A DNA stretch of 64,000 nucleotides from an uncultured Flavobacteriaceae bacterium (GCA_947489085.1 CANLCJ010000011.1:1-64000), one strand, 5' to 3'; positions 42,935 to 52,051 are shown, numbered from the stretch's first letter. Notes: generated from the letters alone by a model not told the origin. Numbers and translations: made by a program.

Positions 42935-43975
42935 ATGAAACAAAGTTTTACTCAAATCGCAAAATTAATACTACTAAGCATGTTCGCGATGCCCGTATTT
43001 GCGCAAACTACAGTTTGTGAGGGTATTTTTGAAGAACAAAATGGATTATTAGTAATTGAAATGGAATCTGTTGATAGATCATTTGATTCTCGTTGGCAAC
43101 TCGCTAGCGAACCAGATCCAGATTTAGAAGGATCTACCATCAACTATATCTTCTGGAATGGGCCGCAATCTTTTAATGATTTATCTAATGCTATCCTAAG
43201 ATATAACATAAGAATTAATACTCCTGGTACTTATAGGTTTTTAGTAAGAGGACGTATAGGCATGGGAGATGAAAGAGATCTTCATAACGATTATTGGCTG
43301 AATATTGAAGCTGATGATTTTTTTGCTGAAAGATTTGTAGATGGTCAACTAGTAAGTACTTTAGGGGCTACACCAGAATGTAATGCTAACCCAGATAGAG
43401 GGTGTTCTGATAGTGCAAGAGATGAAGATGGTTTTATAAAAACATTTATGAATGTAACACCAACTAATGGTGAAGGCGTACCTAGAGTGTGGCGATTTGT
43501 TTCTAATGCGAACAATACTAGAGATGGTAATGATGTCACTAGAGGAGCACATTTACTTATAAGAGCTGTATTTAATGAACCTGGTAATTATGCTGTGAAT
43601 ATAGACGCGAGATCAAGCTATTTTTTCATGGATAAAATGATTTTATTTAGAGATGGTGTAGCCAGATCTACTGCCCAAGACTTGAATAACCCAGAATCTA
43701 CGTGTAATGAAGATGCTTTATCAACCGAAGATGTTGAATTAAACAGTAATGTTACTATCTACCCAAATCCTGCAAAAAACTCAATTGAATTTAATAATAC
43801 ATCAAATACAACTATCGAAAAATTAGTTTTAAGAAATGTGTTAGGTGCTACAATTCGTGAAATTGAAATAAAAAACTCTAAGCAAACTATAGATGTAAGC
43901 GACTTAAAAAGTGGTGTGTACTTTTTGTCTAGTACAGAAGGCGTAAATTTCACAAAACGTTTTATTAAATTATAA
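42935..43975 (+). CDS. secreted protein with type IX sorting domain
   Basis: A 346-residue exported protein: signal peptide 1-24 (MFAMPVFAQ), a beta-rich domain of about 230 residues, and a type A Por sorting domain at about 265-346 (VTIYPNPAKNSIEFNN; LRNVLGATIREIEI; LKSGVYFLSS; ending TKRFIKL). The main domain (LVIEMESVDRSFDSRWQ; PGTYRFLVRGRIGMGDERD; HLLIRAVFNEPGNYAVNIDARS) has the look of a carbohydrate-binding jelly roll as found in CBM6/35-like or malectin-type modules, but I am unsure. Sent to the cell surface by the type IX system. Confidence 0.8.
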   Translation: MKQSFTQIAKLILLSMFAMPVFAQTTVCEGIFEEQNGLLVIEMESVDRSFDSRWQLASEPDPDLEGSTINYIFWNGPQSFNDLSNAILRYNIRINTPGTYRFLVRGRIGMGDERDLHNDYWLNIEADDFFAERFVDGQLVSTLGATPECNANPDRGCSDSARDEDGFIKTFMNVTPTNGEGVPRVWRFVSNANNTRDGNDVTRGAHLLIRAVFNEPGNYAVNIDARSSYFFMDKMILFRDGVARSTAQDLNNPESTCNEDALSTEDVELNSNVTIYPNPAKNSIEFNNTSNTTIEKLVLRNVLGATIREIEIKNSKQTIDVSDLKSGVYFLSSTEGVNFTKRFIKL

Positions 43976-43999
43976 AATAAACACGTTTAATTAAATAAA

Positions 44000-44033
44000 A
44001 TCCAGTGGTAACTTTAACAGGAAACCACTGGAT
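44000..44033 (+). terminator. rho-independent terminator
   Basis: ATCCAGTGGT (44000-44009) pairs with ACCACTGGAT (44024-44033), then TCTTTTA. It ends the sorting-domain gene transcript. Confidence 0.8.
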
Positions 44034-44138
44034 TCTTTTATGTTATAAAGATGTTATGTTAAACAAATTCTAATTAACACCTTTAATTTTTTAGTACTGT
44101 TCTATAATATTATCTTTAATGCCGCTTTGAATCATCTT

Positions 44139-44756
44139 ATGAAGGAAAAACAAAAATCTAAAACAGGTAAATCAAAATTACAATTACTACACCAGTATTA
44201 CACTTATACTGGGTTTTATACTTTTGTGTGGCAAGCCGTTAAAAAAGCACTGCCTTATATTATTATTGCAGTTATTGCTATATATATTATCAACTATTTC
44301 TTTAATATAGAAGCTGCATTAATTAAACTAACAGAAACATTACCTTCTTATGGTGTATTGAGCTTCTTTTTTGTTTCTGAAACCTTACTTGGACTTATAC
44401 CACCAGAAATTTTTATTGCTTGGTCTGGTAAAATGCATGCGCCTTGGTTTTATTTGAGCCTCTTAGGCATTTTATCTTATCTTGGTGGGCTGGTCTCTTA
44501 TTGGATGGGACGCACAATTACAAAAATACCTTCTGTACGTACTTATCTTGAAGTAAAAATGGAAAAGCAATTGAGAAACTCAAAAAAATGGGGTGGTTTT
44601 CTAATAGTAGTTGGAGCATTGCTACCTCTCCCCTTTTCAATATCTTGTGTTGCGGCAGGTATTATACATTTCCCATTTAAAAATGTAGTGCTTTATGGTT
44701 CGCTTCGCTTACTGCGTTTTGCTATTTATGGCCTATTAATATTCAATATCTTATAA
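44139..44756 (+). CDS. DedA/VTT-like small membrane protein
   Basis: A 205-residue inner-membrane protein with four to five hydrophobic segments. The order VLSFFFVSETLLGLIPPEIFIAWSGKM (given in part), GGLVSYWMGRTI and a late VGALLPLPFSISCVAAG block resembles the VTT/DedA fold (E/G-rich loop, a glycine-rich reentrant segment, and P-F-x-x-G near the end). The start is the ATG giving MKEKQKSK; a TTG four codons earlier is less likely. Such proteins take part in lipid scrambling or proton-dependent transport. Function here not known. Confidence 0.6.
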   Translation: MKEKQKSKTGKSKLQLLHQYYTYTGFYTFVWQAVKKALPYIIIAVIAIYIINYFFNIEAALIKLTETLPSYGVLSFFFVSETLLGLIPPEIFIAWSGKMHAPWFYLSLLGILSYLGGLVSYWMGRTITKIPSVRTYLEVKMEKQLRNSKKWGGFLIVVGALLPLPFSISCVAAGIIHFPFKNVVLYGSLRLLRFAIYGLLIFNIL

Positions 44757-44820
44757 AAAGAGTTTAAAACACAAGGTTTACTGCTACTTCTATTTTAAAT
44801 TTGCAGAAAATTAGTCTTTT

Positions 44821-45105
44821 ATGTTTTCTCTGCTTAATAGTTTTAAAATTGTTGCTTTCTTAGAAGGTTTATCGTATTTACTGTTACTTTTTGTAGCTGT
44901 ACCCATAAAGTATATTGCTGGAGATCCGCAGTATGTCAAGTTACTAGGCATGCCACACGGTGTTTTGTTTGTGGCTTATATAGCCATTGCGTTTCTAATT
45001 AAGAGCGACTTTAAATGGCCTTTAAAAACATTTGTAATAGTACTCTTAGCATCGGTAATTCCTTTTGGTACATTCTATGTAGACAGAACTTATTTAAAGC
45101 GTTAG
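44821..45105 (+). CDS. DUF3817-family membrane protein
   Basis: A 94-residue protein with three membrane helices (about 8-26, 46-63, 70-88). It follows the DUF3817 order: FLEGLSYLLLLFVAVPIKY, then the conserved GMPHGVLFVAYI and a final IPFGTFYVDRTYL. Family members are small integral membrane proteins of unknown role. It sits between the DedA-like gene and the MscS gene on the same strand, 4 bases before the latter, so cotranscription is likely. Confidence 0.8.
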   Translation: MFSLLNSFKIVAFLEGLSYLLLLFVAVPIKYIAGDPQYVKLLGMPHGVLFVAYIAIAFLIKSDFKWPLKTFVIVLLASVIPFGTFYVDRTYLKR

Positions 45106-45109
45106 TAGT

Positions 45110-46381
45110 ATGTTATTTTTAAATACGCTAAGCGCAATAGGTCAATTTTACAAATTACGTCCAAACACTATAGTTAAGTACCTAATGCAGTTGGGAGTTT
45201 CCAGAGATGTAGCCAATTATTTAAGGATGATACTATTGCTTATTGGTTTGCTCGTCATTATCTTTATTGTAGACTTAATTATTAGAAAATTACTTATTGG
45301 TGCGTTCACACAATTTGCAAAGAAATCGAAAACACGTTTTGACGATTTGTTGATATCTAATGGTGTACCTAGAAACGTTGCCCACATTGTACCGCTTTTA
45401 ATTGCCATAGAGTTTGTTCCCGATGTGTTTTCGGGGTTTACTAATTTCGAGATTATTATCGAGAAATTGCTTAAGGTATTTGCAATTGTATTAACCCTAT
45501 GGATTGCGAGAAGCCTGCTTAATACATTAAAGGCTTTTTTAAAGACCTTACCACGCTTAAAAGATAAGCCCATAGACAGTTACATACAAGTGTTTATGAT
45601 TTTTGCCTGGCTAGGAGGCCTAATGTCTGCTATAGCTATAGTAACAGAAATTCCATTTCTAAAATTTTTAACAGGATTAGGCGCAATATCTGCTGTTATC
45701 CTTTTAGTATTTAAAGACACTATTTTAGGTTTTGTAGCCAGCATACAGGTTTCTATTAACGATATGGTTCGCATTGGAGATTGGATTACGTTCGATAAAT
45801 ATGGAGCAGATGGCGATGTTACAGAAATTACACTAGCTACAGTTAAAGTGCAAAATTTTGATAAAACAATAACTACTATTCCAACATACGCCCTAATATC
45901 AGATTCGTTTAAAAACTGGAGAGGTATGACTAATGCTGGTGGAAGACGTATAAAACGTGCGCTTTTTATTAAACAACATAGCATTAAATGTCTTACCGAT
46001 ACTGAAATTGAGGCCTTAAAGCAGATTGAACGTATTGCCAACTATATAACGACCAAACAAACCGATATAAACAAATACAACACCACGCACAATACCAACA
46101 AAGCATTGCCTATTAATGGTAGAAACCTAACTAATATAGGGCTTTTTAGAAAATACATTCAAACGTATATAGAGCAGCACTCTGGTATAAATAAGGATAT
46201 GACAATAATGGTAAGGCAGTTGGCGCCAACAGTTCAAGGACTGCCTATTGAAGTTTATGCGTTTAGCAATGATAAACGCTGGAGCAATTATGAATATATA
46301 ATGGCCGACATTTTCGACCACATTCTCTCTGCTGTACCCTATTTTCACTTAGAAATATCTGAATTTAATTTGATACACTAA
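45110..46381 (+). CDS. MscS-family mechanosensitive channel
   Basis: A 423-residue inner-membrane channel that opens on membrane tension. Four to five hydrophobic segments lie in residues 30-210. The pore helix and beta domain follow: FLTGLGAISAVILLVFKDTILGFVASIQV (given in part), then the MscS signature RIGDWITFDKYGADGDVTEITLATVKVQNFDKTITTIPT in pieces. It ends with VEVYAF-like and a final cytoplasmic domain of about 130 residues (AFSNDKRWSNYEYIMADIFDHIL). It resembles the YbdG branch of longer MscS proteins. It is coupled to the DUF3817 gene. Confidence 0.9.
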   Translation: MLFLNTLSAIGQFYKLRPNTIVKYLMQLGVSRDVANYLRMILLLIGLLVIIFIVDLIIRKLLIGAFTQFAKKSKTRFDDLLISNGVPRNVAHIVPLLIAIEFVPDVFSGFTNFEIIIEKLLKVFAIVLTLWIARSLLNTLKAFLKTLPRLKDKPIDSYIQVFMIFAWLGGLMSAIAIVTEIPFLKFLTGLGAISAVILLVFKDTILGFVASIQVSINDMVRIGDWITFDKYGADGDVTEITLATVKVQNFDKTITTIPTYALISDSFKNWRGMTNAGGRRIKRALFIKQHSIKCLTDTEIEALKQIERIANYITTKQTDINKYNTTHNTNKALPINGRNLTNIGLFRKYIQTYIEQHSGINKDMTIMVRQLAPTVQGLPIEVYAFSNDKRWSNYEYIMADIFDHILSAVPYFHLEISEFNLIH

Positions 46382-46394
46382 GCCTAGAGTTACC

Positions 46395-46425
46395 AAAAGC
46401 AGGCAGCTTTTGGCCGTCTGCTTTT
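46395..46425. terminator. terminator between convergent genes
   Basis: AAAAGCAG (46395-46402) pairs with CTGCTTTT (46418-46425). It lies between mscS-like and the convergent DUF547 gene. Confidence 0.7.
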
Positions 46426-46451
46426 AGCATTACACTTTAAGATTGTACTAT

Positions 46452-47159
46452 CTATTTCGTAAATAGTTTCCAATCGAAATCTATATACGATATTTTTGTT
46501 TTGTCTATTGATATTTTTTGCCCTCCTAAATGAATATTGATAAAATTAATCATATCGTTAGCACTCGCAAAATCATCCTTATACCAATCGAATATTTTGG
46601 ACAATCTTGTTTCTTCAGGATCTATTTTGTTTTTTGCTGGATCGTTTAAAAAATCACTTGTAGCCATACCTAACTCCTTTTCTATCGTATCTGCCATATA
46701 AGCTTCGCGTTTTAGCATTGGAGAAGATACTGCTGTAGAATATAGTGCGAAATGAACTCTAGGATCGCCCAATTTTCTTAATATTTCATGTTCTATAGTA
46801 TCTAGAGATATTTTAGTGCCTACGTAATCTACAAGTTTTAAATCGAATGCATCCTTTATATAATTTATACTTTTAATAGGATAGTTTTCTGCTAAAATTC
46901 TAATAATATTAGCATTGTAAAAGTTAATCCAATAGGCTTTTTTCTCGCTAGGTGTCCAGCCAGCATTTGGAGATATTTTTGCAAAACTGCTTGTTATTTT
47001 TTTTAAATCGTCTATGTTCTTTAAAACTTTATCGTAATTCACAATTCCTTTAGAAGACACATGCTCTTTTAAAAACTTATTATAATCTGTTAAATCTACT
47101 GTTTGAGAGTAACCGTAATAGCTAATTAAAAAAATTAGTAAAAATTTGAAATTTTTCAT
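46452..47159 (-). CDS. DUF547-family secreted protein, cysteine-less variant
   Basis: A 235-residue exported protein: signal peptide 1-18 (ending YYGYSQ), then a DUF547 domain at about 60-200. The family blocks are AYWINFYNANIIRILAENYPI, ISLDTIEHEILRK and DPRVHFALYSTAVSSPML. In the members I know, the last block reads N-C-A-S-x-x-C-P, with conserved cysteines. Here both cysteines are replaced (Y-S-T-A-V-S-S-P) and no cysteine is left in the mature protein. So if the family acts through a cysteine, this member must differ. Function unknown. Confidence 0.8.
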   Translation of the reverse strand: MKNFKFLLIFLISYYGYSQTVDLTDYNKFLKEHVSSKGIVNYDKVLKNIDDLKKITSSFAKISPNAGWTPSEKKAYWINFYNANIIRILAENYPIKSINYIKDAFDLKLVDYVGTKISLDTIEHEILRKLGDPRVHFALYSTAVSSPMLKREAYMADTIEKELGMATSDFLNDPAKNKIDPEETRLSKIFDWYKDDFASANDMINFINIHLGGQKISIDKTKISYIDFDWKLFTK

Positions 47160-47485
47160 TTTAAAATTATTTGAGTTTTGTTAAATTTTGAGAGTAATAA
47201 ACCTGAACTAAAGATTTAATTACAACACAAAGGAACATGAGAACCGCAGTTATTACAATAAATACTACTTCAAAGGGAAAAAACAAGCCTGAAAAGGAAA
47301 AAACAACTTAAATTAGGACATAACGTTTAATATTACCAATTGATTGGTAAGCTATTAGACAAACCTGTACAGTGTTCTAGAAACACTTCTGGTAAAACAT
47401 TTGTACTTTTCGCAGCATACAAATAGGATGGTAAAATGAGTAATGCAAAGTTTTACTTGTAAAGTTCAAAATGTTACAAATACAA
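47160..47485. other. intergenic region with inverted repeat
   Basis: Holds the inverted repeat TTACCAAT-TG-ATTGGTAA (47333-47350, perfect 8-bp arms) and a 24-codon ORF at 47237-47311 (MRTAVITINTTSKG start, Lys-rich end) that I cannot support as a gene. Possibly the remains of a lost gene or an unidentified small RNA; nothing further can be said. Confidence 0.4.
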
Positions 47486-47515
47486 AAAGCGAAAACAGTA
47501 TACTGTTTTCGCTTT
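47486..47515 (-). terminator. terminator of the 58-residue protein gene
   Basis: A perfect 30-bp palindrome built of AAAGCGAAAACAGTA and its complement, followed on the - strand by further T's. It lies 26 bases after the stop of the small membrane protein gene. Confidence 0.85.
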
Positions 47516-47540
47516 CATATATTATAAATAATAGAGTATT

Positions 47541-47717
47541 TTAGCTTTGGGCGTTCTTTGCCTTTCTTTCTTCTCTTATTTCTTGTAATCTTTCAATTAA
47601 AGAACCTCCAATCCAATAAGGAATTACAAAAGTTAATAAAAAAATCATTAACCAAAATCCTATAGTTAAAATGGTTAAAAATGCTAAAAATCCTAAATAT
47701 TGGTCAAATTCGAACAT
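47541..47717 (-). CDS. 58-residue membrane protein
   Basis: A small gene starting MFEFDQYLGFLAFL and ending REERKAKNAQS. Residues 8-36 form one long hydrophobic stretch (one membrane helix or a hairpin), followed by a charged helix (LIERLQEIREERKAKN). The ATG is followed by coding-like sequence and the gene ends before a strong terminator, 94 bases downstream of the peroxiredoxin stop on the same strand. It may be the second gene of that transcript. Family not recognised. Confidence 0.6.
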   Translation of the reverse strand: MFEFDQYLGFLAFLTILTIGFWLMIFLLTFVIPYWIGGSLIERLQEIREERKAKNAQS

Positions 47718-47810
47718 AATTATATGTGTCTTTTTTAATATTTTACAAAGTTAACACAAAGTCTTTTGTTTTACAATACTAATATTAAAAATTATAACTA
47801 GTTTTTAATA

Positions 47811-48452
47811 TTAATCCAAATTAGGCTGTGGTGTGATGCGTAAATACGGTTTTACAACTTTATGCCCTTTAGGGAATAATTCTGGAATGTCTTCGGTAGC
47901 AATTGCAGGAGACACAACAACGTCTTCTCCATGTTTCCAATTAGCTGGCGTAGCTACTTTATGATAAGCTGTTAATTGTAGTGAATCTATAACACGTAAT
48001 AATTCATCGAAATTTCGTCCTGTAGATGCAGGGTAAGTAATTATCAATTTTACCTTTTTATCATTTCCAATAACAAATACTGAGCGCACTGTGAGTTTGC
48101 TATCTGCATTTGGATGGATCATGTCGTATAATTCAGATACGTTTCTATCTTCATCTGCTATAATAGGAAAATTAACTGTAGTATTTTGTGTTTCATTAAT
48201 ATCTCCTATCCATCCTTTATGAGAATCTACGCCATCTACGCTTAATGCTACAACTTTAACGTTACGCTTGTCAAATTCGTTTTTATATTTGGCTACAGTA
48301 CCCAATTCTGTTGTGCAAACTGGAGTATAATCTGCTGGATGCGAAAATAAAACACCCCAACTATCGCCTAACCAATCGTGAAAATTAATTTGTCCTTCTG
48401 TGGAATTTGCTGTGAAATTTGGAGCTGTGTCTCCTAATCTTAGTGTTGCCAT
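47811..48452 (-). CDS. 1-Cys peroxiredoxin (Prx6/AhpC-TSA family)
   Basis: A 213-residue peroxide reductase. The peroxidatic Cys is in HPADYTPVCTTELG (about residue 47), with the Prx6 signature of a longer C-terminal arm (KWKHGEDVVVSPAIATEDIPELFPKGHKVVKPYLRITPQP in part). No second cysteine is found in the resolving position, so it works by the 1-Cys mechanism. Cytoplasmic. Monocistronic or with the 58-residue gene. Confidence 0.93.
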   Translation of the reverse strand: MATLRLGDTAPNFTANSTEGQINFHDWLGDSWGVLFSHPADYTPVCTTELGTVAKYKNEFDKRNVKVVALSVDGVDSHKGWIGDINETQNTTVNFPIIADEDRNVSELYDMIHPNADSKLTVRSVFVIGNDKKVKLIITYPASTGRNFDELLRVIDSLQLTAYHKVATPANWKHGEDVVVSPAIATEDIPELFPKGHKVVKPYLRITPQPNLD

Positions 48453-48591
48453 GTTTCTGTTTTTAACTTTTTTTAGCTTACTAAATTAATAGATTTAAAA
48501 GTTCAGCATAAAAAAAATTAGTTATATAAATGTTAAAAAAAATACTGCAAAAACTCACAGGTAATTACTTATAAAAATACTTTAAAAAAAG

Positions 48592-48599
48592 TAACTTTG
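48592..48599 (+). promoter_or_regulatory. -7 box of fumC
   Basis: TAACTTTG fits TAnnTTTG, 27 bases before the fumC ATG. No clear -33 element. Confidence 0.45.
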
Positions 48600-48625
48600 T
48601 TTCTAGTTTATAATATCCAAACAAA

Positions 48626-50023
48626 ATGAGTTTTAGAATAGAAAAAGATACCATGGGCGAGGTAAAAGTACCTGCCGACAAACTTTGGGGTGCGCAAACA
48701 GAACGCTCTCGTAATAACTTCAAGATAGGCCCTAGTGGCTCAATGCCATTAGAGATTGTCTATGGCTTTGCGTATTTAAAAAAAGCTGCAGCTTATACAA
48801 ACTGTGAGTTGGGCGTTTTAGATATAGAGAAAAGAGATCTTATAGCTAAAGTCTGTGATGAAATTTTGGAAGGCAAACACGACGACCAGTTTCCTCTTGT
48901 GGTATGGCAAACAGGATCTGGCACACAAAGTAATATGAATGTTAACGAAGTAATTGCAAATAGAGCTCATCAAATTGCAGGATATGTTGTAGGCGAAGGC
49001 GAGAAAACAATACAACCTAATGATGATGTTAACAAGTCGCAATCTTCTAATGATACCTTCCCTACTGGGATGCATATTGCTGCTTATAAAAAAATAGTTG
49101 AGACAACGCTTCCTGGCATAAAAAAATTAAGAGATACCCTAAATAATAAAGCTATAGCTTTTAAAAATGTGGTAAAAATAGGAAGAACACATTTAATGGA
49201 CGCTACGCCTTTAACACTTGGGCAAGAGTTGTCTGGTTATGTTGCGCAATTAGACTATGGCATGAAAGCGCTTACAAATACTTTAGCACATTTAAGTGAA
49301 TTAGCACTTGGTGGTACTGCTGTTGGAACAGGTTTAAATACACCTAAAGGTTACAGCAAGCGTGTTTCTGAGTTTATTGCAGAATTTACAGGTCTACCTT
49401 TTGTTACGGCTCCAAATAAGTTTGAAGCTTTAGCAGCTCACGATGCTTTAGTAGAAACGCATGGTGCTTTAAAGCAAGTGGCTGTGTCTCTTAACAAAAT
49501 TGCTAATGATGTTAGAATGATGGCCTCTGGACCTCGTTCTGGAATAGGCGAAATTATAATACCTGCTAACGAACCTGGTAGCTCTATTATGCCCGGTAAA
49601 GTAAACCCAACACAATGTGAGGCTTTAACGATGGTTTGCGCTCAAGTTATTGGCAACGATGTTGCTGTTTCTGTTGGTGGTACGCAGGGACATTACGAAT
49701 TAAATGTTTTTAAACCAGTAATGGCGAAAAATGTTTTAGAGTCTGCGCAACTTATAGGTGACGCATGCGTAAGTTTTGAAGTAAATTGTGCTTCTGGAAT
49801 AGAACCAAACCACAAAGTAATTAAAGAGTTGTTAAATAACTCATTAATGCTTGTTACTGCTTTAAATACAAAAATTGGATATTACAAAGCTGCCGAAATA
49901 GCTAATACCGCTCATAAAAATGGTACTACCTTAAAAGAAGAAGCTGTAAATCTTGGCTATGTTAGCGCAGAAGATTATGATGCTTGGGTTAAACCAGAAG
50001 ATATGGTTGGAGCTTTAAAATAA
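48626..50023 (+). CDS. fumC: class II fumarate hydratase
   Basis: TCA-cycle enzyme interconverting fumarate and malate, 465 residues (E. coli FumC 467). It has [15 protein letters not shown] near the start, [35 protein letters not shown], the [16 protein letters not shown] block and the signature [16 protein letters not shown], which holds the catalytic Ser loop. Cytoplasmic tetramer, no iron cluster. Monocistronic with its own promoter and terminator. Confidence 0.98.
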   Translation: MSFRIEKDTMGEVKVPADKLWGAQTERSRNNFKIGPSGSMPLEIVYGFAYLKKAAAYTNCELGVLDIEKRDLIAKVCDEILEGKHDDQFPLVVWQTGSGTQSNMNVNEVIANRAHQIAGYVVGEGEKTIQPNDDVNKSQSSNDTFPTGMHIAAYKKIVETTLPGIKKLRDTLNNKAIAFKNVVKIGRTHLMDATPLTLGQELSGYVAQLDYGMKALTNTLAHLSELALGGTAVGTGLNTPKGYSKRVSEFIAEFTGLPFVTAPNKFEALAAHDALVETHGALKQVAVSLNKIANDVRMMASGPRSGIGEIIIPANEPGSSIMPGKVNPTQCEALTMVCAQVIGNDVAVSVGGTQGHYELNVFKPVMAKNVLESAQLIGDACVSFEVNCASGIEPNHKVIKELLNNSLMLVTALNTKIGYYKAAEIANTAHKNGTTLKEEAVNLGYVSAEDYDAWVKPEDMVGALK

Positions 50024-50051
50024 AGTCTTATAAACCACATATACAACAATC

Positions 50052-50081
50052 AAAAAGCAGGTAAAAATACCTGCTTTTTTT
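50052..50081 (+). terminator. rho-independent terminator of fumC
   Basis: AAAAAGCAGGTA pairs with TACCTGCTTTTT around an AAAA loop, then further T's. Confidence 0.9.
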
Positions 50082-50180
50082 GGTTAGTTGGTTAAAATAA
50101 GTCTTCACATAAAACGGTTTAAAGACATGAAAACAAATATATAACTAACAGCCCTTAAAATGGTTAACATTTGTTAATAC

Positions 50181-50744
50181 CTATAATTTCAAAGCTCTTT
50201 TTATTCTACTTAATTGTACAGGAGTTATATTTAAATAAGAAGCTATATGGTATTGAGGAATTAACTTGCCTATATCTGGCATGTCTTGAATTAACTTTAA
50301 ATAGCGTTGAGACGAACTTAGTGTTATCAAATCTAAGTGCCGCTTTTCGTAATCCATAAAGACAAACTCTAAAGCTTTTGCGTAAAAATTACTAATGTAA
50401 ATATTTGTTTCGCATAAGGTTTTAAAATCTTTAAAATTTACTTCGTAAATTGTACAGTTCGTTAGCGTTTCATAAACAAAACTAGAAGTTTCTTTTTTAA
50501 CTAACGCAGTAAGTGCCCCTGCAAAATCCATTGGAAAAAAAAAGCGTTTATTATATTCTTTTCCTTTTTCTGAAGTTAAATAACTTCGCATAATACCTGA
50601 AACTAATAGGTATAATTTTGTAGGTTTTTTGCCTTGCTTTACTAATTGGGTACGTGCTTTAACCTCTTTGAGCTTTGCTATACTCTTCAATTTTAAAAAC
50701 ACATCTTTAGGGACATTATCTAGAATGTCTTTATTATTCTGCAT
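50181..50744 (-). CDS. Crp/Fnr-family transcriptional regulator
   Basis: A 187-residue regulator. Residues about 15-130 are a cyclic-nucleotide-binding fold (GKKPTKLYLLVSGIMRSYL; FFFPMDFAGALTALV; LTNCTIYEVNFKDF). Residues 140-187 are a winged HTH (LIPQYHIASYLNITPVQLSRIKRAL). It has a single cysteine pair spread out (TNCTIYE, TLCETNI) but no Fnr-type N-terminal cluster motif, so no oxygen-sensing cluster is suggested. The type is common in Bacteroidota and often of unknown ligand. A TAATTTTG -7 box (reversed at 50776-50783) lies upstream. Its target is not evident. Confidence 0.88.
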   Translation of the reverse strand: MQNNKDILDNVPKDVFLKLKSIAKLKEVKARTQLVKQGKKPTKLYLLVSGIMRSYLTSEKGKEYNKRFFFPMDFAGALTALVKKETSSFVYETLTNCTIYEVNFKDFKTLCETNIYISNFYAKALEFVFMDYEKRHLDLITLSSSQRYLKLIQDMPDIGKLIPQYHIASYLNITPVQLSRIKRALKL

Positions 50745-50851
50745 TGTAGGTGGTTTAGTTGGTGTATGGTTTTTACAAAATTAGGATATATTTTTATTAT
50801 CTTAAAATAAAGAAGATCAGTTAACTTAAGTTTTAACACTAAAAAACAAAA

Positions 50852-50881
50852 AAACCCAGAAGTAAGGTTACCTCTGGGTTT
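50852..50881 (-). terminator. terminator of the coiled-coil gene
   Basis: AAACCCAGA (50852-50860) pairs with TCTGGGTTT (50873-50881), with an inner GTAA-GG-TTAC stem. On the - strand it is followed by T-rich sequence. Confidence 0.8.
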
Positions 50882-50903
50882 AAATTTATAATGTAAAAGT
50901 TTA

Positions 50904-51788
50904 CTACTTAAGTGAAAATTCTGATGTTGATATTAGGTTTTTTTTATTGAATACGTTAATAATATAACGTCCACTTTCAAATTTAGAATTTTGATTACTC
51001 GCAATAAATTCGCATATATTGAGATTTTTATTTTCATAATTAAATTTACTTACAACGCTGTAATCTAAAGTTTTATCTCCAAAAACAACTTGATCGTTAC
51101 TTCCTATTATATTATTTTTAGGGTCTATAACTTGTACAAATAACTCCTGGTCTCCTGCTTCTACCAATGTGTTCTTAGCTACTGTAAAACATACTCTAAT
51201 TTTATCTGCTCTTCGAGCACGTTCGGTTGGTATTAATTTACCAGATGTTCGCTCTATTACTCCAAAACCTTTAAGATCTACGGTATTTAAAATAGAAGCA
51301 TTTTCTACAACTTCTGCCAATGCTGTGTTTTGGACTAACAAAGAATCTGTAAATATGGTACGCTCTTCTAATTTAATTCTTGTACTATCTAAAGATGTCG
51401 CTAAATAAGAATTTTCTATTTTTAGCGAGTCGTTTTGTGCTAATAAAATATCCATCTCTTTTTGAAGGCTCTTGTAACGTGCTTTATACCTCCATAAACT
51501 TTTCACATTAGTTTCAGAGATACGTAAAGAATCTATTAGTCCTTGTATACGTTCTCTAGCTTCAATAAGGTCTCTGTTTGTAATTTCATTTTCTCCTATA
51601 GCTTCATCATACTGTTTGGCCATAGCATTTAAATCTTTCATTACTAACTCTTTCTCTACAGTTAGTTCTTTTTCTGTGCTTTTACTTTCTCTATACAAAT
51701 TCATGGCATAGAAACCTGTTGCGAGAAATAAAACTAAGGCTATCCCTAAAGCTACTTTTAAACCCGTATTATTTTTCAAATCTCCCAT
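50904..51788 (-). CDS. membrane-anchored coiled-coil protein of unknown function
   Basis: A 294-residue protein with one N-terminal membrane helix (about residues 8-28, VALGIALVLFLATGFYAMNLY). A long coiled coil follows (about 30-160; EKELTVEKELVMKDLNAMAKQYDEA, LQKEMDILLAQNDSLKIEN, each in part). The C-terminal beta-rich domain (165-294) holds RADKIRVCFTVAKNTLVEAGDQ and GRYIINVFNKKNLISTSEFS. I have the impression of a conserved flavobacterial envelope protein, but no named family. The start is the ATG giving MGDLKNN; a TTG three codons earlier is less likely. A striking 15-bp inverted repeat spans its promoter. Confidence 0.65.
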   Translation of the reverse strand: MGDLKNNTGLKVALGIALVLFLATGFYAMNLYRESKSTEKELTVEKELVMKDLNAMAKQYDEAIGENEITNRDLIEARERIQGLIDSLRISETNVKSLWRYKARYKSLQKEMDILLAQNDSLKIENSYLATSLDSTRIKLEERTIFTDSLLVQNTALAEVVENASILNTVDLKGFGVIERTSGKLIPTERARRADKIRVCFTVAKNTLVEAGDQELFVQVIDPKNNIIGSNDQVVFGDKTLDYSVVSKFNYENKNLNICEFIASNQNSKFESGRYIINVFNKKNLISTSEFSLK

Positions 51789-51853
51789 GTATTCCAATTT
51801 TTAATTTAGTGATTTTTTATGAGTGCAATTTACCTATTAATGTATATCAAATA

Positions 51854-51892
51854 CAAATCTATGTTTCGTTAACATATACGAAACATAGATTT
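51854..51892 (-). promoter_or_regulatory. 15-8-15 inverted repeat over promoter of coiled-coil gene
   Basis: AAATCTATGTTTCGT (51855-51869) and ACGAAACATAGATTT (51878-51892) are perfect complements with an 8-base spacer. On the - strand the left arm contains the -7 box TAGATTTG (51854-51861 reversed), and the right arm covers the expected -33 region. A bound dimer would control this promoter. It could also form an RNA hairpin, but no T tract follows. Confidence 0.6.
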
Positions 51893-52051
51893 AATTGGAT
51901 CTTTGTTCTAAAAAGCTTTTTAGTAATCGCTTAATAAGCAATAATTTAAAAGCTTAAATTAAACAGGTGTAAACATTACATTAATATTAATCTAAATTAT
52001 TAATTTAAAATTAAAAAACTGTAACCTTTACGGAAATACTTTAAAATAAAA

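Noticed and set aside
47237-47311. A 24-codon ORF starting MRTAVITINTTSKG in the region upstream of the DUF547 gene
   Set aside because: It has a purine-rich stretch upstream, but it is short, Lys-rich and without context. The Thr pair is too weak to call a leader peptide, and no biosynthetic gene follows.
47486-47515. 30-bp perfect palindrome considered as a protein-binding site or attachment site
   Set aside because: It directly follows a small gene, is GC-capped and continues into a T run on that strand, so a terminator is the simpler reading.
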